Shown: in pieces, positions 27,877 through 38,588 of the stretch
Layout of the letters: every line of letters begins with the position of its first letter
Numbering within the stretch: position 1 is the stretch's first letter
DNA from: Enterobacter oligotrophicus
GTDB lineage: Bacteria; Pseudomonadota; Gammaproteobacteria; Enterobacterales; Enterobacteriaceae
Direction of reading: 5' to 3'
Assembly (NCBI RefSeq): GCF_009176645.1
Contig: NZ_AP019007.1
Coordinates: forward strand, 2,418,001-2,482,000
DNA: 64,000 bases
Program-made: the position numbers and the translations under genes
The notes under the pieces: generated by a model
Told to the model about the DNA's origin: nothing
Seen by the model: only the letters and a program-made list of their open reading frames with translations
Database searches by the model: none

Positions 27877-28976
27877 TACAGTCTCATTGGCATGACAACA
27901 TAAGCAGCCGACTGTGATGCGGCATCTTCAATCTGTACGCTCGAAACGGAGTCGATCAGCAGAATGCGAACGTTCTCGCATTTCAGTGCATTCAGCACAT
28001 CCAGCACGTAGCTGACGTTGAAGCCGATTTCCATCTCAGCCCCGGCGTAGGTGACGTCCAGAATCTCTTCTGCCTCTTCCTGCTCCGGGTTATTGGCGGT
28101 GATTTTGATCTGGTTTTCACTCACGTACAGACGCACGCCGCGGAATTTCTCGTTAGAGAGAATAGCCGCACGGGCAAATGCCTGCTTGAGGATATCGCAG
28201 CCCGCTTCCAGCGTTTTGTCCGGGTTCTTCGGCAATACGCGGCGATAATCCGGGAAACGTCCATCAACGAGCTTGGAGGTGAAAACAAAATCGCCTACGT
28301 GTGCGCGGATGTTATTGCTGCCGATCTGCACGCGCAGCGGCGTATCGCCACCGTCGAGCATACGCATCAGCTCAATGACGCCTTTACGCGGCACGATCAC
28401 CGAATGGTTTGGCAATGAATCGCCAATCGGCATGGAGCAGACCGCCAGACGGTGGCCGTCGGTCGCTACGGTACGCAGCTCTTCACCTTCGGTTTCGAAC
28501 AGCATGCCGTTTAAGTAGTAACGAACGTCCTGGTGCGCCATGGAGAACTGCGTGGCTTCAATCAGACGTTTCATCGTCGCCTGCGGCAGGGTGAATTCCA
28601 CTTCACTCTGCCAGTCGTCCAGATTCGGGAAATCTGCAGCAGGTAACGTAGAGAGCGAGAAACGGCTGCGGCCAGAGCGTACCAGCATACGGTCGCCCTC
28701 CAGCTGCACCGCAATTTCAGCGCCTTCCGGCAAGCCGCGGCAGATATCAAAGAATTTACGTGCCGGAACCGTGGTCGCGCCTGCGTCGTGCGGCTGAGTC
28801 AGCGTAACGCGCGCGATCATTTCCATTTCCAGGTCTGTTCCGGTCAGCGACAGCGTACCGTCCGCGACCTGAAGCAGCAGGTTTCCGAGAATAGGCAGCG
28901 TTGGGCGGCCACCTAATGGGCCACTCACCTGTTGCAGCGGTTTTAATAAATGTTCACGTTCAACGGTAAATTTCAT
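27876..28976 (-). CDS. dnaN: DNA polymerase III beta clamp
   Basis: 366 residues, three repeated clamp domains of about 120 residues, a dimeric ring that tethers polymerase to DNA. The C-terminus YVVMPMRL is the conserved end. It starts 4 bp after the dnaA stop and overlaps recF. Confidence 0.99.
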   Translation of the reverse strand: MKFTVEREHLLKPLQQVSGPLGGRPTLPILGNLLLQVADGTLSLTGTDLEMEMIARVTLTQPHDAGATTVPARKFFDICRGLPEGAEIAVQLEGDRMLVRSGRSRFSLSTLPAADFPNLDDWQSEVEFTLPQATMKRLIEATQFSMAHQDVRYYLNGMLFETEGEELRTVATDGHRLAVCSMPIGDSLPNHSVIVPRKGVIELMRMLDGGDTPLRVQIGSNNIRAHVGDFVFTSKLVDGRFPDYRRVLPKNPDKTLEAGCDILKQAFARAAILSNEKFRGVRLYVSENQIKITANNPEQEEAEEILDVTYAGAEMEIGFNVSYVLDVLNALKCENVRILLIDSVSSVQIEDAASQSAAYVVMPMRL

Positions 28977-28980
28977 AGCG

Positions 28981-30375
28981 TCACGATGATAATGTTCTGA
29001 TTAAATTGGAAAAATCTTCTTTTATGTCGTGGCTTTCTTCGCGTAACTGCTCAATCTTACGACAAGCGTGCAGCACGGTCGTATGGTCACGGCCACCAAA
29101 CGCATCGCCGATTTCCGGCAGACTGTGGTTGGTTAACTCCTTTGCCAGCGCCATCGCCATCTGACGCGGACGCGCCACCGAGCGGGAACGACGTTTAGAC
29201 AGTAAATCTGCCACTTTGATTTTGTAATACTCGGCCACGGTCTTCTGAATATTGTCGATAGTGACCAGTTTTTCCTGCAATGCCAATAAATCACGCAGCG
29301 CTTCACGCACAAAATCGATGGTGATGGCGCGACCGGTGAAGTTGGCATTGGCGATAACGCGGTTCAGCGCCCCTTCCAGCTCACGGACGTTAGAACGCAG
29401 ACGTTTTGCGATAAAGAACGCCACTTCACCCGGCAGGCGAATGTCGTTCTCATCGGCTTTTTTCATCAGGATCGCTACGCGGGTTTCCAGCTCCGGTGGC
29501 TCGATCGCCACGGTCAGGCCCCAGCCGAAGCGGGATTTCAGACGATCTTCAACACCGTTGATCTCTTTTGGATAACGATCCGAGGTCAAAATGATCTGCT
29601 GATTACCTTCCAGCAGCGCATTGAAGGTGTGGAAAAACTCTTCCTGCGATCGTTCTTTGTTGGCGAAGAACTGAATGTCATCGATCAGCAGCGCGTCAAC
29701 GGAACGATAGTAGCGTTTAAACTCTTCGATCGCATTGTTTTGCAGGGCTTTTACCATGTCCTGAACGAAGCGCTCGGAGTGCATATACACCACTTTCGCA
29801 TTGGGCTTGCGCGCCATAATACCGTTACCCACTGCGTGCAGCAGGTGCGTTTTACCGAGACCCGTGCCGCCATACAGGAACAGCGGGTTATAAGCGCCAC
29901 CGGGGTTATCGGCAACCTGGCGAGCCGCCGCGCGCGCCAGCTGGTTCGATTTACCTTCAACGAAGTTATCGAACGTGTGTTTAACGTTAACGTTAGAGCG
30001 GTAGGTTGGCTCGGCGGGTGCAGGAACATTATCCCAGCCCTGACGGGCAGGTGCGACGCGAGGGGCCGGAGCGGGTGCCGCCTGAGCAGGCGTTGCCACA
30101 TTCACGGTTTCACGAACAGTTTGGGTGACCGGCTTTGTTCCCACTTCAAAGCGCAGCTGCGGGGCATCCGTCCCGCAGAAATCGTTCAGCAGTCCATTGA
30201 TATTATTAAGGTACTTGTCCCTTACCCAATCGAGCACAAAACGGTTTGGCGCATACAAAGCCAGCGTGTTATCGCTCAGTTCCGCCTGCAACGGGCGGAT
30301 CCACATACTGAATTCTGTGGCTGGTAACTCATCCTGCAATCGGGCAAGACACTGCTGCCAAAGCGAAAGTGACAC
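28981..30375 (-). CDS. dnaA: Replication initiator DnaA
   Basis: 464 residues. Domain I (1-85) recruits DnaB/DiaA; a linker domain II (about 86-130) is rich in Ala/Pro and slightly shorter than in E. coli (467 in total). Domain III is the AAA+ ATPase, with Walker [10 protein letters not shown] and Walker [10 protein letters not shown]. Domain IV is the DNA-binding HTH with the signature [15 protein letters not shown]. The start is GTG at 30375 (SLSLWQQC...), as in E. coli, after GGAG; a second GTG four codons upstream is in frame but lacks that spacing. First gene of the operon. Confidence 0.99.
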   Translation of the reverse strand: MSLSLWQQCLARLQDELPATEFSMWIRPLQAELSDNTLALYAPNRFVLDWVRDKYLNNINGLLNDFCGTDAPQLRFEVGTKPVTQTVRETVNVATPAQAAPAPAPRVAPARQGWDNVPAPAEPTYRSNVNVKHTFDNFVEGKSNQLARAAARQVADNPGGAYNPLFLYGGTGLGKTHLLHAVGNGIMARKPNAKVVYMHSERFVQDMVKALQNNAIEEFKRYYRSVDALLIDDIQFFANKERSQEEFFHTFNALLEGNQQIILTSDRYPKEINGVEDRLKSRFGWGLTVAIEPPELETRVAILMKKADENDIRLPGEVAFFIAKRLRSNVRELEGALNRVIANANFTGRAITIDFVREALRDLLALQEKLVTIDNIQKTVAEYYKIKVADLLSKRRSRSVARPRQMAMALAKELTNHSLPEIGDAFGGRDHTTVLHACRKIEQLREESHDIKEDFSNLIRTLSS

Positions 30376-30640
30376 GGCGGACTCCACTCGAACAATAAAA
30401 GAAAACTATTGAATATTCATGATTGTTGGCGCACATCGACATGACCCTGTGCAAAAGGGTGACGTGCGAATTGCTATCTGCAATTTTATCCTGACCAGGC
30501 TCCTGAGATCCCGATCGGGACCGCGGATCATAGCCTAAACTGAGCCAGAGATCTTCTGTTTCTCACAGATTCTTCCCGATTTATCCACAGGAAGATCCGA
30601 AACCGGGTAAGTGTAAACGATCCTGGCGCAAGTGCCCCAC
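30376..30640 (-). promoter_or_regulatory. dnaA promoter region with DnaA box
   Basis: A consensus DnaA box TTATCCACA (30581-30589) lies upstream of a -10 element TATGAT (minus strand, 30532-30527) in a context matching the E. coli dnaA2 promoter (CTGTGAGAAACAG...TTTAGGCTATGATCC). GATC sites (for example 30518-30540) cluster around the -10, so Dam/SeqA control is expected along with DnaA autorepression. The box-proximal arrangement implies an upstream promoter 1 that I do not place. Confidence 0.8.
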
Positions 30641-30847
30641 GATTTAGGCCGCATATTGGAAAAATTAATGAGCACAGACAATTTTTTGCTTAAATGATCT
30701 AACGAAGATCCGGGACGATCCTTGCGCTTTGTCGGGGAGGCCGTATAATCCTCGACCCGGCGCGTGATGCTCATCTTCCTGCGTCGTCCGTTGCTCATTT
30801 TTCACGCGAAAACGTGCGGAAATACGCAGGGATTTAAGGAAAGAGAA

Positions 30848-30876
30848 TTGACTCCGGAGTGTACAATTATTACAAT
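30848..30876 (+). promoter_or_regulatory. rpmH promoter
   Basis: TTGACT (30848-30853) and TACAAT (30871-30876) with an exact 17-bp spacer, about 95 bp upstream of the rpmH start. Divergent from dnaA. Nothing else was assigned in the 30640-30847 stretch. Confidence 0.8.
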
Positions 30877-30965
30877 CCGGCCTCTTTAATCACCCACGGC
30901 TTCGGCGTCCGTCATTCGAAACTCGGTCGGGCATCCGCAAAAGTCATGAATTTTTTCAAGTTTAG

Positions 30966-31118
<153 letters not shown>

Positions 31119-31134
31119 TAAAGCTAACCCCTGA

Positions 31135-31494
31135 GTGGTTAAGCTCGCATTTCCCAGGGAGTTACGTTTGTTAACTCCCACTCATTTCACTTTCGTCTTC
31201 CAGCAGCCACAACGGGCTGGCACGCCGCAAATCACCATCCTCGGCCGCCTGAATTCGCTGGGGCATCCCCGCATCGGTCTCACAGTCGCCAAGAAAAACG
31301 TTAAGCGTGCGCATGAACGCAACCGGATTAAACGTCTGACGCGTGAAAGTTTCCGTTTACGTCAGCACGAACTGCCTTCAATGGATTTCGTGGTGGTGGC
31401 TAAAAAAGGGGTTGCCGACCTCGATAACCGTGCTCTCTCGGAAGCGTTGGAAAAATTATGGCGCCGCCACTGTCGCCTGGCTCGCGGGTCCTGA
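31135..31494 (+). CDS. rnpA: Ribonuclease P protein component
   Basis: 119 residues; protein cofactor of RNase P, which trims tRNA 5' leaders. The RNR signature is [20 protein letters not shown] (about 52-71). The start is GTG at 31135, as in E. coli. Its 3' end overlaps yidD by 37 bp in another frame. Confidence 0.98.
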
Positions 31495-31715
31495 TAGCCC
31501 TTATCAGGGTCTATCAACGCCTGATTAGTCCGCTACTCGGGCCACATTGCCGTTTCACGCCAACGTGCTCAAGCTACGGAATTGAGGCATTGCGCAGGTT
31601 TGGAGTGATAAAAGGCAGTTGGTTGACGGTGAAACGCGTATTAAAATGCCACCCTTTACACCCAGGTGGAGACGATCCCGTCCCCCCCGGACCCTTTGAT
31701 ACCAGAGAACACTAA
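31458..31715 (+). CDS. yidD: Membrane protein insertion efficiency factor YidD
   Basis: 85 residues. Small Cys-containing protein ([28 protein letters not shown]) associated with the inner membrane that helps YidC-dependent insertion. It appears identical to E. coli YidD. It starts inside rnpA and ends 2 bp before yidC. Confidence 0.97.
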
Positions 31716-31717
31716 CG

Positions 31718-33361
31718 ATGGATTCGCAACGCAATCTTCTTATCATCGCTTTGTTGTTCGTGTCTTTCATGATCTGGCAGGCATGGGAACAGGATAAAAA
31801 TCCTCAACCCCAGCAGCAGACCACGCAGACCACGACCACCGCAGCGGGTAGCGCCGCCGACCAGGGCGTACCGGCCAGTGGCCAGGGGAAACAGATTACG
31901 GTTAAGACCGATGTGCTTGAACTGACTATCAACACCCGTGGTGGTGATGTTGAGCAGGCGCTGCTGTTGACCTACCCGAAAGAGCTGAAGTCTACCGAAC
32001 CGTTCCAGTTACTGGAAACCACGCCTGAGTTTATCTACCAGGCTCAGAGCGGCCTGACCGGTCGTGATGGCCCGGATAACCCGGCTAACGGTGCGCGTCC
32101 ACTGTATAACGTCGAGAGCGATACCTTTGTACTGGCTGATGGCCAGAACGAACTCGCGATCCCGATGACCTACACTGACGCCGCGGGCAACACCTTCACC
32201 AAAACCTTCACCCTGAAGCGCGGTGAGTATGCGGTGAACGTGGGCTACAGCGTGCAGAACGCCGGTGCGAAACCGCTGGAAGTGTCGACCTTCGGTCAGC
32301 TTAAGCAGTCCATCAATCTGCCGTCTCACCGTGACACCGGAAGCAGCAACTTTGCGCTGCATACCTTCCGTGGCGCGGCGTACTCCACGCCTGATGCGAA
32401 GTACGAGAAATACAAATTCGACACCATTGCCGATAACGAAAACCTGAACGTCAGCGCTAAAGGCGGTTGGGTGGCGATGCTGCAACAGTATTTCGCGACG
32501 GCATGGGTGCCGAATAACGACGGAACAAATAACTTCTACACCGCGAACCTGGGCAACGGTATTGCAGCCATCGGCTACAAATCTCAGCCGGTTCTGGTTC
32601 AGCCGGGTGAAACCGGTAAGCTGGCAAGCACCCTGTGGGTCGGCCCGGAAATCCAGGACAAAATGGCTGCCGTGGCACCACACCTGGACCTGACCGTAGA
32701 TTACGGCTGGTTGTGGTTCATCTCTCAGCCGCTGTTTAAGCTGCTGAAGTTCATCCACAGCTTCCTGGGTAACTGGGGCTTCTCCATCATCGTTATCACC
32801 TTTATCGTTCGTGGCATCATGTACCCGCTGACTAAAGCGCAGTACACCTCCATGGCGAAGATGCGTATGCTGCAGCCGAAGATTGCGGCAATGCGTGAGC
32901 GTCTGGGCGATGACAAGCAGCGTCAGAGCCAGGAGATGATGGCCCTGTATAAAGCAGAGAAAGTGAACCCACTGGGCGGTTGCTTCCCTCTGATTATCCA
33001 GATGCCAATCTTCCTTGCGCTGTACTACATGCTGATGGGCTCCGTTGAGCTGCGCCATGCGCCGTTCGCGCTGTGGATCCATGACTTGTCTGCACAGGAC
33101 CCGTACTACATCCTGCCGATCCTGATGGGCGTGACGATGTTCTTCATCCAGAAGATGTCTCCGACCACCGTGACCGACCCGATGCAGCAGAAGATCATGA
33201 CCTTTATGCCGGTCATCTTCACCGTGTTCTTCCTGTGGTTCCCGTCAGGTCTGGTGCTGTACTATATCGTCAGCAACCTGGTGACCATCATCCAGCAGCA
33301 GCTGATTTACCGTGGTCTGGAAAAACGTGGCCTGCATAGCCGCGAAAAGAAAAAGTCCTGA
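31718..33361 (+). CDS. yidC: Membrane protein insertase YidC
   Basis: 547 residues. N-terminal membrane anchor (about 5-20), large periplasmic P1 domain (about 25-340), then the five-helix 60KD_IMP insertase core (about 345-535) including the hydrophilic-groove region [20 protein letters not shown]. Basic C-terminal tail SREKKKS. Inserts and folds inner-membrane proteins with or without SecYEG, including the AtpE subunit encoded elsewhere in this window. One residue shorter than E. coli. Confidence 0.99.
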   Translation: MDSQRNLLIIALLFVSFMIWQAWEQDKNPQPQQQTTQTTTTAAGSAADQGVPASGQGKQITVKTDVLELTINTRGGDVEQALLLTYPKELKSTEPFQLLETTPEFIYQAQSGLTGRDGPDNPANGARPLYNVESDTFVLADGQNELAIPMTYTDAAGNTFTKTFTLKRGEYAVNVGYSVQNAGAKPLEVSTFGQLKQSINLPSHRDTGSSNFALHTFRGAAYSTPDAKYEKYKFDTIADNENLNVSAKGGWVAMLQQYFATAWVPNNDGTNNFYTANLGNGIAAIGYKSQPVLVQPGETGKLASTLWVGPEIQDKMAAVAPHLDLTVDYGWLWFISQPLFKLLKFIHSFLGNWGFSIIVITFIVRGIMYPLTKAQYTSMAKMRMLQPKIAAMRERLGDDKQRQSQEMMALYKAEKVNPLGGCFPLIIQMPIFLALYYMLMGSVELRHAPFALWIHDLSAQDPYYILPILMGVTMFFIQKMSPTTVTDPMQQKIMTFMPVIFTVFFLWFPSGLVLYYIVSNLVTIIQQQLIYRGLEKRGLHSREKKKS

Positions 33362-33385
33362 TTCGGTAAGTTAACGCTAAAATAA

Positions 33386-33410
33386 GGGCGGTCGATTGAC
33401 CGCCTTTTTT
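33386..33410 (+). terminator. yidC terminator
   Basis: Stem GGGCGGTC / GACCGCC with an ATT loop is followed by TTTTTT, between yidC and mnmE. Confidence 0.85.
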
Positions 33411-33433
33411 ATTTGTATTGAACGAGACCAACT

Positions 33434-34798
33434 ATGAGCCATAACGACACTATCGTCGCCCAGGCAACCCCACCGGGACGCGGTGGTGTAGGCATTCTGC
33501 GTATTTCCGGCCTGAAGGCGCGCGAGGTGGCTGAAGCGGTGCTGGGTAAACTGCCAAAGCCGCGCTACGCTGATTACCTGCCGTTTAAAGATGCCGACGG
33601 CACCCCGCTGGACCAGGGCATTGCGCTGTGGTTCCCCGGCCCGAACTCCTTTACCGGTGAAGACGTGCTGGAACTTCAGGGCCACGGCGGGCCGGTTATC
33701 CTCGACCTGCTGTTAAAACGTATTCTGACATTACCTGGCCTGCGTATAGCAAAGCCGGGTGAATTCTCCGAGCGTGCATTTCTGAACGATAAGCTCGACC
33801 TGGCGCAAGCCGAGGCGATTGCTGACCTGATCGACGCCAGCTCTGAACAGGCGGCCCGCTCCGCGCTGAACTCGCTGCAGGGGGCATTTTCCGCGCGCGT
33901 GAATCATCTTGTGGAAGCACTCACTCACCTGCGCATCTACGTGGAAGCCGCTATCGACTTCCCGGATGAGGAGATCGATTTCCTCTCTGACGGCAAAATC
34001 GAAGCTCAGCTCAACCAGGTGATGAACGATCTCGACGCCGTTCGCGCCAAAGCGCGTCAGGGCAGCCTGCTGCGTGAAGGGATGAAGGTAGTCATTGCCG
34101 GACGTCCTAATGCCGGGAAATCGAGCCTGCTGAACGCCCTGGCGGGACGTGAAGCGGCGATCGTGACCGATATAGCCGGAACCACCCGCGATGTATTGCG
34201 CGAACATATTCATATCGACGGGATGCCGCTGCACATCATCGACACCGCCGGTCTGCGCGATGCCAGCGACGAAGTGGAACGCATCGGTATCGAACGTGCC
34301 TGGCAAGAGATCGAGCAGGCTGACCGCGTGCTGTTTATGGTGGACGGCACCACGACTAATGCCGTTGACCCGGCAGAGATCTGGCCGGACTTTATCGCCC
34401 GTCTGCCCGCCAAATTGCCGATTACCGTGGTGCGTAACAAAGCGGACGTTACCGGCGAAACGCTGGGCATCAGCGATGTGAATGGTCACTCACTCATTCG
34501 CTTGTCGGCGCGTACCGGTGAAGGCGTGGACGACCTGCGTAACCATCTCAAGCAGAGCATGGGCTTTGATACCAGCATGGAAGGCGGCTTCCTGGCGCGT
34601 CGTCGTCATCTTCAGGCGCTGGAAGAGGCAGCACGCCATCTTGACCAGGGCAAAGCGCAGCTGATTGGCGCGTGGGCGGGTGAACTGCTGGCGGAAGAAT
34701 TGCGCCTGGCACAGCTGAATCTGAGCGAGATCACCGGGGAGTTTACGTCGGACGATCTATTAGGGCGAATTTTCTCGAGCTTCTGTATTGGTAAGTAA
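33434..34798 (+). CDS. mnmE: tRNA modification GTPase MnmE
   Basis: 454 residues. N-terminal tetrahydrofolate-binding domain (1-118), helical domain, inserted G domain (about 215-375; G1 [10 protein letters not shown]2 TTRD, G3 DTAG, G4 NKAD) and the C-terminal catalytic CIGK. With MnmG (60160-62049) it makes the 5-carboxymethylaminomethyl modification of wobble uridine 34. Same length as E. coli. Confidence 0.99.
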   Translation: MSHNDTIVAQATPPGRGGVGILRISGLKAREVAEAVLGKLPKPRYADYLPFKDADGTPLDQGIALWFPGPNSFTGEDVLELQGHGGPVILDLLLKRILTLPGLRIAKPGEFSERAFLNDKLDLAQAEAIADLIDASSEQAARSALNSLQGAFSARVNHLVEALTHLRIYVEAAIDFPDEEIDFLSDGKIEAQLNQVMNDLDAVRAKARQGSLLREGMKVVIAGRPNAGKSSLLNALAGREAAIVTDIAGTTRDVLREHIHIDGMPLHIIDTAGLRDASDEVERIGIERAWQEIEQADRVLFMVDGTTTNAVDPAEIWPDFIARLPAKLPITVVRNKADVTGETLGISDVNGHSLIRLSARTGEGVDDLRNHLKQSMGFDTSMEGGFLARRRHLQALEEAARHLDQGKAQLIGAWAGELLAEELRLAQLNLSEITGEFTSDDLLGRIFSSFCIGK

Positions 34799-34812
34799 CC
34801 CTCGCTAACCCG

Positions 34813-34839
34813 TGGTGATTTCCTCCCAGGAAATCACCA
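34813..34839. terminator. Hairpin after mnmE
   Basis: A perfect 12-bp stem TGGTGATTTCCT / AGGAAATCACCA with a CCC loop, 14 bp after the mnmE stop. No T run follows, so it may be a weak terminator or a 3' stabiliser. In E. coli the tna operon follows mnmE; here mdtL follows after 111 bp. Confidence 0.55.
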
Positions 34840-34909
34840 TTGTCCAAACGGCAACTCGCTTAATCCCTTTTATCCCCCTATTCTGCATGCCTGCATCTAT
34901 GGGGGGTTT

Positions 34910-36085
34910 ATGGCTCGTTTTCTGTTTTGTAGTTTTGCGCTGGTTCTGCTTTATCCGTCGGGCATTGATATGTATCTGGTGGGATTACCGCACATCGCCC
35001 GCGATCTGGGTGCCAGCGAAGCGCAACTGCATATCGCGTTTTCGGCCTACCTCGCGGGAATGGCATCGTCGATGGTCTTTGCCGGGAAAGTCGCCGACAA
35101 AGCCGGTCGTCAGCCCGTCGCCATTACCGGTGCCATTATCTTTGCGCTGGCTTCTGTACTGTGTTCGCAGGCACAGGACAGCACCCTGTTCCTGGCGGGG
35201 CGTTTTATCCAGGGTATTGGTGCCGGTGGCTGTTACGTCGTCGCCTTCGCGATTCTGCGCGACACCTTAAGCGCCCAGCGCCGCGCTAAAGTGCTCTCCA
35301 TGCTGAACGGTATCACCTGCATTATTCCGGTGCTGGCACCGGTTGTCGGTTACCTGATCATGCTGAAATTCCCGTGGCAAAGCCTTTTCTGGACCATGGC
35401 GGCCATGGGCGCACTGGTCTTTATCCTGTCGATTGCGGTGCTGAAAGAGACCCATCCCGGCGCACAGAAAACGGGACATACCGCAACGATTCACCCGACA
35501 GAAAAGCTCCTGAACCGCTTTTTCCTCAGCCGTCTGGCTGTCACCACGTTGAGCGTGGCGGTGATCCTGACCTATGTAAACGTTTCCCCAGTTCTGCTGA
35601 TGGAAACCATGGGCTTCGATCGCGGCGAATATTCGACAGTGATGGCATTAACCGCAATGGTCAGTATGGCCGTCTCTTTCTCAACACCGTTTGCACTGAA
35701 TATCTTTCGCCAGCGCACGCTGATGCTCACCTCGCAGACGCTGTTCCTGGCCGCGGGTGTGATTCTGGCAACCGCCAGCTCACACGCGATTATGCTGGCC
35801 GGTATCACGCTGATCTGCGCCGGGTTCTCAGTTGGGTTTGGCGTAGCAATGAGCCAGGCACTTGGTCCGTTCTCGCTGCGCGCGGGCGTGGCAAGTTCGG
35901 TACTGGGCATCGCACAGGTCTGCGGTTCGTCGCTGTGGATTTGGCTGGCAGCGGTAATCGGCCTTAACGCGCTGAATATGCTGATCGGGATACTGATTGG
36001 CTGTAGCATGGTCTGCATCACCTTACTTATGGTCATCCATCCCGCAGCGCATTATGAAGAAGCCCATCAGCAGTCTCGATCTTAA
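34910..36085 (+). CDS. mdtL: Multidrug efflux MFS transporter MdtL
   Basis: 391 residues, 12-helix major facilitator of the DHA1 family, same length as E. coli MdtL. Family motifs include [14 protein letters not shown] (loop 2-3) and FIQGIGAG. In E. coli it contributes to chloramphenicol-type drug efflux. Starts after GGGGGTTT. Its last 32 bp overlap the start of yidZ. Confidence 0.96.
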   Translation: MARFLFCSFALVLLYPSGIDMYLVGLPHIARDLGASEAQLHIAFSAYLAGMASSMVFAGKVADKAGRQPVAITGAIIFALASVLCSQAQDSTLFLAGRFIQGIGAGGCYVVAFAILRDTLSAQRRAKVLSMLNGITCIIPVLAPVVGYLIMLKFPWQSLFWTMAAMGALVFILSIAVLKETHPGAQKTGHTATIHPTEKLLNRFFLSRLAVTTLSVAVILTYVNVSPVLLMETMGFDRGEYSTVMALTAMVSMAVSFSTPFALNIFRQRTLMLTSQTLFLAAGVILATASSHAIMLAGITLICAGFSVGFGVAMSQALGPFSLRAGVASSVLGIAQVCGSSLWIWLAAVIGLNALNMLIGILIGCSMVCITLLMVIHPAAHYEEAHQQSRS

Positions 36086-37025
36086 CCTTTTGCTTTGCCT
36101 TCAGCTTTTGCTGCAGGAGCGCAGCGTTACCAAAGCCGCGAAACGGATGAACGTGACGCCGTCTGCGGTGAGTAAATCGCTGGCCAAACTGCGTGACTGG
36201 TTCGACGACCCGCTGTTTGTGAAAACGCCGTTAGGGTTATTGCCAACGCCGCTGACGGTAAGCCTGGAGCAGGATCTGGCAGACTGGATGCAGATTGGCA
36301 ACCAGATCCTCGATAAATTCCATCACGACTCACCGGGCGGACTAAAGTTTGAGCTGGCAGCGGAAACGCCGCTGATGCTGATACGGTTTAACGATCTGCT
36401 GGAAAAGGTAAACCAGCGCTACCCGCAGGCCACGGTGAAGATGCGCCACTGGGACTATGACTCACTGGACGCCATTACGCGCGGGGAAGTGGATCTCGGC
36501 TTTACCGGGCGTGAAACACACCCGCGCTCACGCGAGTTGCTGAAGCTGATGCCGTGGTTTATCGACTACGAAATCCTGTTTAGTGACCGCCCGTGCGTCT
36601 ACCTGCGCGAAGACCATCCGGCTCTTCAGGAGGAGTGGGATCTGGAGACGTTTCTGCGCTACCCGCATATCAGCATCTTCTGGGAGCGCAGCGACACCTG
36701 GGCGCTTGATGAGGTGCTAAAAGAGATGGGGCGTGAGCGAAATATTGCCATGAGCCTGCCTGGTTTCGAGCAGTCGATGTTTATGGCAGCGCAGCCCGGC
36801 CATAATTACATTGCTACCGCACCGCACTACTGCCATCACTATAATCAACTCCACCAGCGGAAGTTGATCACCCTCCCCATTCCCATCGATGAAGCGCAGG
36901 CAGAGAAGCTGACCGTACCCTTTACGCTGATCTGGCATAAACGGAACAGCCACAATCCTAAAATCGTCTGGCTGCGCGAGACGATTAAGGCGCTGTACGC
37001 TGCTTCAGGTCCTGTTTTTGCCTAA
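36054..37025 (+). CDS. yidZ: LysR-family regulator YidZ
   Basis: 323 residues, LysR-type: N-terminal HTH ([20 protein letters not shown], then [21 protein letters not shown]) and a periplasmic-binding-like effector domain from about residue 90. In E. coli YidZ has been linked to anaerobic nitric-oxide protection. The start ATG 36054 ([11 protein letters not shown]) matches E. coli and lies within the 3' end of mdtL; the longer upstream frame is not used. Confidence 0.94.
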   Translation: MKKPISSLDLNLLLCLQLLLQERSVTKAAKRMNVTPSAVSKSLAKLRDWFDDPLFVKTPLGLLPTPLTVSLEQDLADWMQIGNQILDKFHHDSPGGLKFELAAETPLMLIRFNDLLEKVNQRYPQATVKMRHWDYDSLDAITRGEVDLGFTGRETHPRSRELLKLMPWFIDYEILFSDRPCVYLREDHPALQEEWDLETFLRYPHISIFWERSDTWALDEVLKEMGRERNIAMSLPGFEQSMFMAAQPGHNYIATAPHYCHHYNQLHQRKLITLPIPIDEAQAEKLTVPFTLIWHKRNSHNPKIVWLRETIKALYAASGPVFA

Positions 37026-37147
37026 GAAAATGTAAAGTTCGGTCCTCAGGCTTCTCTTACGGCCATTTACTGATTAAAACAGGAGCTAAGTTGAGCGATA
37101 ATAATGTAACCGTTTAACTAACAACGACCATTATCAAGGAGCGACAA

Positions 37148-37894
37148 ATGGCTACGCACTTTGCACGAGGGATGCTGACAGAAGGGCGTCTCGTATCGGC
37201 CAGAATGTCTTCGGCCTGTCACAGTGAAGCGCTCAAGCTGCCGGAACATCGCAGGACGCGGTTTTTGGCTTCCCGAGCGCTCCTCGCAGAACTGATGTTT
37301 ATGCTCTATGGCACCAGTGAATTGCCGGATATCATCACCCAGCCGGAAGGTCGCCCGGTCTTTGCGGACCCGGAGCTTCCACGCTTTTCCATCGCCTATA
37401 CCGGCAATATTGTTGGCGTTGCGCTTACCACCGAAGGCGACTGCGGGCTGGATCTGGAACTTCAGCGCGCCACGCATGGTTTCCTCGGCGCAAACCCGCA
37501 CGATGATTACCCGCTCTCCAGCAATGAAAAACTGTGGGTGCGCAACCAGAACGATCCCATTGAGGCCAGAGCCCAACTCATCACCCTGCGCCAAAGCATT
37601 CGCAAACTCTGTGGCTGCGCGTCAGACGACGCCAGCCTGTTACAGCTGCTTCCAGGCTCCGGACGCCTGCGCGCCGCTAAAGCAGCGCTGGTGGAAGCGC
37701 TCAGCGACGCAGAGGACGTATTGATCTGGTCTGTAGCCGTCACTCCCGCCATTGAGCGACTGAAAATCTGGGAATTTGACAGCAAACGTGGATGGCGTAG
37801 CCTTCCTGATGTGCCCGAGCGCGCCAACGAACCCGCCGCGCGCCTGATGCGATTAACCAGTTTACCGGCAGAAAAAGCATTCACCCTTAGCTGA
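37148..37894 (+). CDS. yieE: 4'-phosphopantetheinyl transferase-family protein YieE
   Basis: 248 residues resembling Sfp/AcpT-type phosphopantetheinyl transferases: RTRFLASRALLAELM (about 38-52), FSIAYTGNIVGVAL, and the magnesium-binding GLDLEL (about 100-105). It probably transfers the CoA arm to a carrier protein; in E. coli no partner is known. AAGGAG precedes the start. Followed 36 bp later by chrR. Confidence 0.88.
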   Translation: MATHFARGMLTEGRLVSARMSSACHSEALKLPEHRRTRFLASRALLAELMFMLYGTSELPDIITQPEGRPVFADPELPRFSIAYTGNIVGVALTTEGDCGLDLELQRATHGFLGANPHDDYPLSSNEKLWVRNQNDPIEARAQLITLRQSIRKLCGCASDDASLLQLLPGSGRLRAAKAALVEALSDAEDVLIWSVAVTPAIERLKIWEFDSKRGWRSLPDVPERANEPAARLMRLTSLPAEKAFTLS

Positions 37895-37930
37895 TCCGTT
37901 CAGGGTCATCATGATGAAACAGGAGTAATC

Positions 37931-38497
37931 ATGTCTGATACGTTGAAAGTCGTTACGTTACTGGGAAGCCTGCGCAAAGGTTCATTTAACGGGATGGTTG
38001 CCCGCACGCTGCCACAGCTGGCACCAGCAGGCATGGAGATCGCCGCCCTGCCTTCCATTGGTGAAATCCCGCTTTATGATGCGGATGTGCAGCAGGAAGA
38101 AGGGTTTCCGCAAAGCGTTGAAGCGCTGGCGGAGCAAATCCGTCAGGCCGATGGCGTGGTCATCGTCACGCCAGAATACAACTATTCGGTTCCGGGTGGC
38201 CTGAAGAACGCCATCGACTGGTTATCCCGTTTACCGGAGCAGCCGCTATCGGGTAAACCCGTGTTGATCCAGACCAGCTCGATGGGGGCGATTGGCGGCG
38301 CGCGCTGTCAGTATCACCTGCGCCAGATCCTGGTGTTCCTGGATGCGATGGTGATGAACAAGCCGGAATTTATGGGCGGTGTGATTCAGAATAAGATCGA
38401 CCCGCAAACGGGTGAAGTGGTGGATCAGAGCACGCGTGATCATCTGTCTGGCCAGTTGACGGCGTTTGGGGATTACATTAAGCGGGTGAAAGCCTGA
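37931..38497 (+). CDS. chrR: NADPH:quinone / chromate reductase ChrR (YieF)
   Basis: 188-residue FMN flavodoxin-fold reductase. The FMN phosphate loop is GSLRKGSFN (12-20), and TPEYNYSVPGGLKNAIDWLS is the signature of the NADPH-dependent FMN reductase family. It reduces quinones and, incidentally, chromate. Strong AGGAG. Almost identical to E. coli. Confidence 0.96.
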   Translation: MSDTLKVVTLLGSLRKGSFNGMVARTLPQLAPAGMEIAALPSIGEIPLYDADVQQEEGFPQSVEALAEQIRQADGVVIVTPEYNYSVPGGLKNAIDWLSRLPEQPLSGKPVLIQTSSMGAIGGARCQYHLRQILVFLDAMVMNKPEFMGGVIQNKIDPQTGEVVDQSTRDHLSGQLTAFGDYIKRVKA

Positions 38498-38504
38498 TAA
38501 AAAA

Positions 38505-38573
38505 GCCCGGTGGCGCTAACGCTTACCGGGCCTACACTCGTCAGTAGGTCAGGTAAGCGAAGCGCCACCTGAC
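38505..38573. repeat. Pair of inverted REP elements (BIME)
   Basis: GCCCGGTGGCGCTAACGCTTACCGGGC is followed by an inverted partner GTAGGTCAGGTAAGCGAAGCGCCACCTGAC, between convergent chrR and adeP. Can protect both mRNA ends. Confidence 0.88.
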
Positions 38574-38588
38574 ACCACAAACCGCACC

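Noticed and set aside
32009..33082. 357-codon minus-strand frame inside yidC
   Set aside because: Antisense shadow of yidC with His/Arg/Gln-rich composition typical of GC-biased codon shadows.
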